Assembly: GCA_010672825.2 (NCBI GenBank)
Contig: JAAHFU020000001.1
Coordinates: 2,542,001 to 2,606,000 of the forward strand
Length of the DNA: 64,000 bases
Source: Leptolyngbya sp. SIO1E4
GTDB taxonomy: Bacteria; Cyanobacteriota; Cyanobacteriia; Phormidesmidales; Phormidesmidaceae
Direction of reading: 5' to 3'
Part shown: positions 62,154 through 64,000 of the stretch, piece by piece
How the letters are laid out: each line of letters begins with the position of its first letter
Numbering within the stretch: position 1 is the stretch's first letter
Position numbers and translations under genes: made by a program
Notes under the pieces: generated by a model
The model's database searches: none
The model's input: the letters and a program-made list of their open reading frames with translations, nothing else
What the model was told of the DNA's origin: nothing

Positions 62154-63854
62154 CTAAATTTTCTGGGCAAGTTCGGCAGCAACCATCGGTAAACCGACCC
62201 AATAGCCTTGAATTAGATCACAGTGGTAACCTCTCAAGAGTTCCATTTCTGACTGCATTTCAACCCCTTCTGCCACGACTTTGAGGTTGAGATCATGGGC
62301 CATTTCAATCACGCGTTTGATAATGATTTGGTTTTTGGTATCTTGGTCAATTCCACGCACAAAACAGGTATCGATTTTGAGAATGTCAATGGGTAACTGT
62401 CGCAAATAACCGAGAGATGCATAGCCTGTGCCAAAATCATCGATCGCCAGCCGCACCCCTAATTCTTTGAGACGATGAAGTAAGGTTAATGCGGTCTCGA
62501 CATCCTGCATCAAAGCTGTTTCCGTGACTTCCAGCTCTAGATGGTCTGGAGGTAGATGCGTTTCCTTTAAGATGTCATCTAAAATCTGGCAAAGATTAGA
62601 CTGGTTAAGCTGCACGCTGGACAGGTTAACCGCCACAGAAATCGGCCTTTGACCGTCGTGTAACCAGCGAGCGACCTGCGCACAGACGGTTCGCAGCACC
62701 CAATCTCCAATGGGCACAATCAGCCCAGTTTCTTCTGCTAGGGGCACAAAGCGGGCTGGAGAAATGTAGCCATGCTCAGGATGTCGCCACCGAATCAGCG
62801 CTTCTGCCCCTTCAATGCGATTGGTTTGCAAGCTATGTTTGGGTTGATAGTAGATTTCAAATTCTTGCCGCTCGAGGGCATAGCGTAACCATGTTTCGAG
62901 CTGCAGCTCATCCCCAGAGACGACGGGCATATCTGGACGATAAAATCGATAAGAATTGCTCTTTTGTAGCTTGGCCCAGTCTAGGGCGGCATCAGCCTGG
63001 CGCAACAGGGTGCTGAGGTCGTCAGTATCGTCCGGAAAAATCGCAATACCGATACTCGTCGTGACAAAGACCTCTTGCCCAGGCAACGAAAAGGAACGAG
63101 ATAGGCTATCAAAAATGTCTTCTGCGATCGCCGCTATCGTGGCTTGATCGGGGGGGGCTGGCACCACAATGGCAAATTGATTGCCTGTGAGACGTGCCAC
63201 TGCCGTAGAGCGAGGCAAACTCCCGGTCAAGCGGCGTGCGGTTGCTCGCAGAAGCGTGTCGCCTGCAGGGTAGCCCAATGTGTTATTCACCTGGCGCAAT
63301 CGATCCAAACTGAGGGATAACAGGGCAACCCGTTGTTGGCCGATTGCTGCCCGCTGCATAGCCTGCATCAACCGCTGCCGCAGCAGCTGATAATTTGGCA
63401 GGTCGGTCAAGCTGTCGTAATGGGCTAGGCGGTTTAAGCGCTCAGCCGTGTGCCGCATGAGGGTGTTATAGCGATTGGTGAGCGCATCTTGCTTCCGCAG
63501 CCTTCCAGAGATGGCCTCTACCAGGTCTTTTTCTGTAAACGGAGCCACAAGACAATCATCGGCACCTAAGACGACGCTCTGGCGCCAACGGTCGATATCG
63601 CGGGTGTGGGTCAGCAGCACCACAGGGATTGCTAACAAATCTTGCTTGTTTTGCAATTGTTGCAGCAGTTCATGATTGTCGCCCCCCGTTAAATCAAGGC
63701 CACACAGAATTAAATCGGGGGGTTGTTGGCGAGCGAGATCCAGAGCCGACGTCAGGCTATCTGTAACGATGGTTTCGTAACCTTCCTGAGTCAAAATGGC
63801 AAGATGCGATTGGCGTTGCGCTCCCTCTTTTTCGATAACCAACAATTTTCGCAT
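62154..63854 (-). CDS. Response regulator with degenerate GGDEF and intact EAL domain
   Basis: A 566-residue signalling protein. Receiver at about 1-120, with probable phosphoacceptor D in LILCGLDLTGG (near residue 54). A GGDEF-fold domain at about 140-300 has TGNQF where the active-site GGDEF should be, so cyclase activity is unlikely. The EAL domain, about 315-560, keeps EALIRW, EVTETALM, DDFGTGYASLGYL, LKIDTCFV and EGVEMQSE, all needed for c-di-GMP hydrolysis. Expected role: phosphorylation-controlled c-di-GMP phosphodiesterase. Confidence 0.92.
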   Translation of the reverse strand: MRKLLVIEKEGAQRQSHLAILTQEGYETIVTDSLTSALDLARQQPPDLILCGLDLTGGDNHELLQQLQNKQDLLAIPVVLLTHTRDIDRWRQSVVLGADDCLVAPFTEKDLVEAISGRLRKQDALTNRYNTLMRHTAERLNRLAHYDSLTDLPNYQLLRQRLMQAMQRAAIGQQRVALLSLSLDRLRQVNNTLGYPAGDTLLRATARRLTGSLPRSTAVARLTGNQFAIVVPAPPDQATIAAIAEDIFDSLSRSFSLPGQEVFVTTSIGIAIFPDDTDDLSTLLRQADAALDWAKLQKSNSYRFYRPDMPVVSGDELQLETWLRYALERQEFEIYYQPKHSLQTNRIEGAEALIRWRHPEHGYISPARFVPLAEETGLIVPIGDWVLRTVCAQVARWLHDGQRPISVAVNLSSVQLNQSNLCQILDDILKETHLPPDHLELEVTETALMQDVETALTLLHRLKELGVRLAIDDFGTGYASLGYLRQLPIDILKIDTCFVRGIDQDTKNQIIIKRVIEMAHDLNLKVVAEGVEMQSEMELLRGYHCDLIQGYWVGLPMVAAELAQKI

Positions 63855-64000
63855 AGTAGTAGTTGAGGCTGTGTTAATTCAGCGGGCAGAGTGATTCGTC
63901 GGAAAAGGTCTCAGCAACTTTCTTGGTTTGAGGGCTGATGAGCCTGATTAGAGGTAAGAAGCGGCCTACCTCATAGCAAGGCGTCAGGGAAAACGAAAAA

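Overview
The window is chromosomal DNA from a cyanobacterium. Diagnostic genes are psb27, ycf3, a Tab2/Atab2 RNA-binding protein, a PAP/fibrillin protein, a DUF3134 protein and a thylakoid-type FtsH protease. The HIP1 octamer GCGATCGC and close variants occur throughout. Genus and species cannot be fixed from sequence alone; many filamentous and unicellular lineages share this content. Nearly all genes look intact and chromosomal. There is no transposase gene, prophage, CRISPR array, rRNA or tRNA that I could recognise.

Layout. 1-5.8 kb: a partial GFA-family gene, a MATE efflux pump divergent from an AraC-type regulator, a PLP-dependent ammonia-lyase, and moaB. 5.7-12.1 kb: a 602-residue membrane protein, a DUF2330 protein and an orphan RnfD-like membrane protein. 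12.6-18.2 kb: an MDR oxidoreductase, a lumen-type pentapeptide protein, riboflavin synthase, a bifunctional-nuclease-family protein, an aldo/keto reductase with two 4Fe-4S motifs, and a ferrochelatase-like chelatase with a polyhistidine tail. 18.3-28.3 kb: pstS, ftsH, lnt, mraY, DUF3134, PAP/fibrillin, and an unusual acidic protein with only one basic residue. 28.5-35.7 kb: sbcD-like and prfA, then the ribosomal cluster rpmE-rpsI-rplM-truA-rplQ-rpoA-rpsK-rpsM-rpmJ, all on the minus strand, with a good promoter in front of rpmJ. 35.8-43.1 kb: psb27, a gamma-glutamylcyclotransferase-like protein, tsaB coupled to a pentapeptide protein, a Ser/Thr kinase with WD40 repeats coupled to an EEP phosphodiesterase-like protein, and a Ca2+/H+ exchanger. 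43.4-51.3 kb: glgP, Tab2, mtnP, and a tight three-gene operon (ParA-like ATPase, glutaminase, Cache-HAMP-PAS sensor). 51.3-58 kb: a Rieske oxygenase, cobU behind a possible cobalamin riboswitch, RNase Z, a SAM hydroxide adenosyltransferase, uppS and a diiron acyl-ACP-desaturase-like protein. 58.2-64 kb: a STAND NTPase with N-terminal HTH and C-terminal TPRs, gatC, ycf3, a small helical protein and a REC-GGDEF-EAL protein.

The strongest non-gene signal is a set of small dispersed palindrome-ended repeats in intergenic DNA. Family A (about 97 bp, ends CTATAGC/GCTATAG) has seven copies, one supplying the stop codon of tsaB. Family B (about 90-108 bp) has three copies and shares the CTATAGC end. 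Family C (95 bp) has two copies, one split by a nested A insertion. Family D has two partial copies. They look like non-autonomous MITE-type elements. The most promising gene-level candidates for an undescribed system are the ParA-glutaminase-sensor operon, the STAND NTPase, and the acidic protein with its highly structured upstream region.
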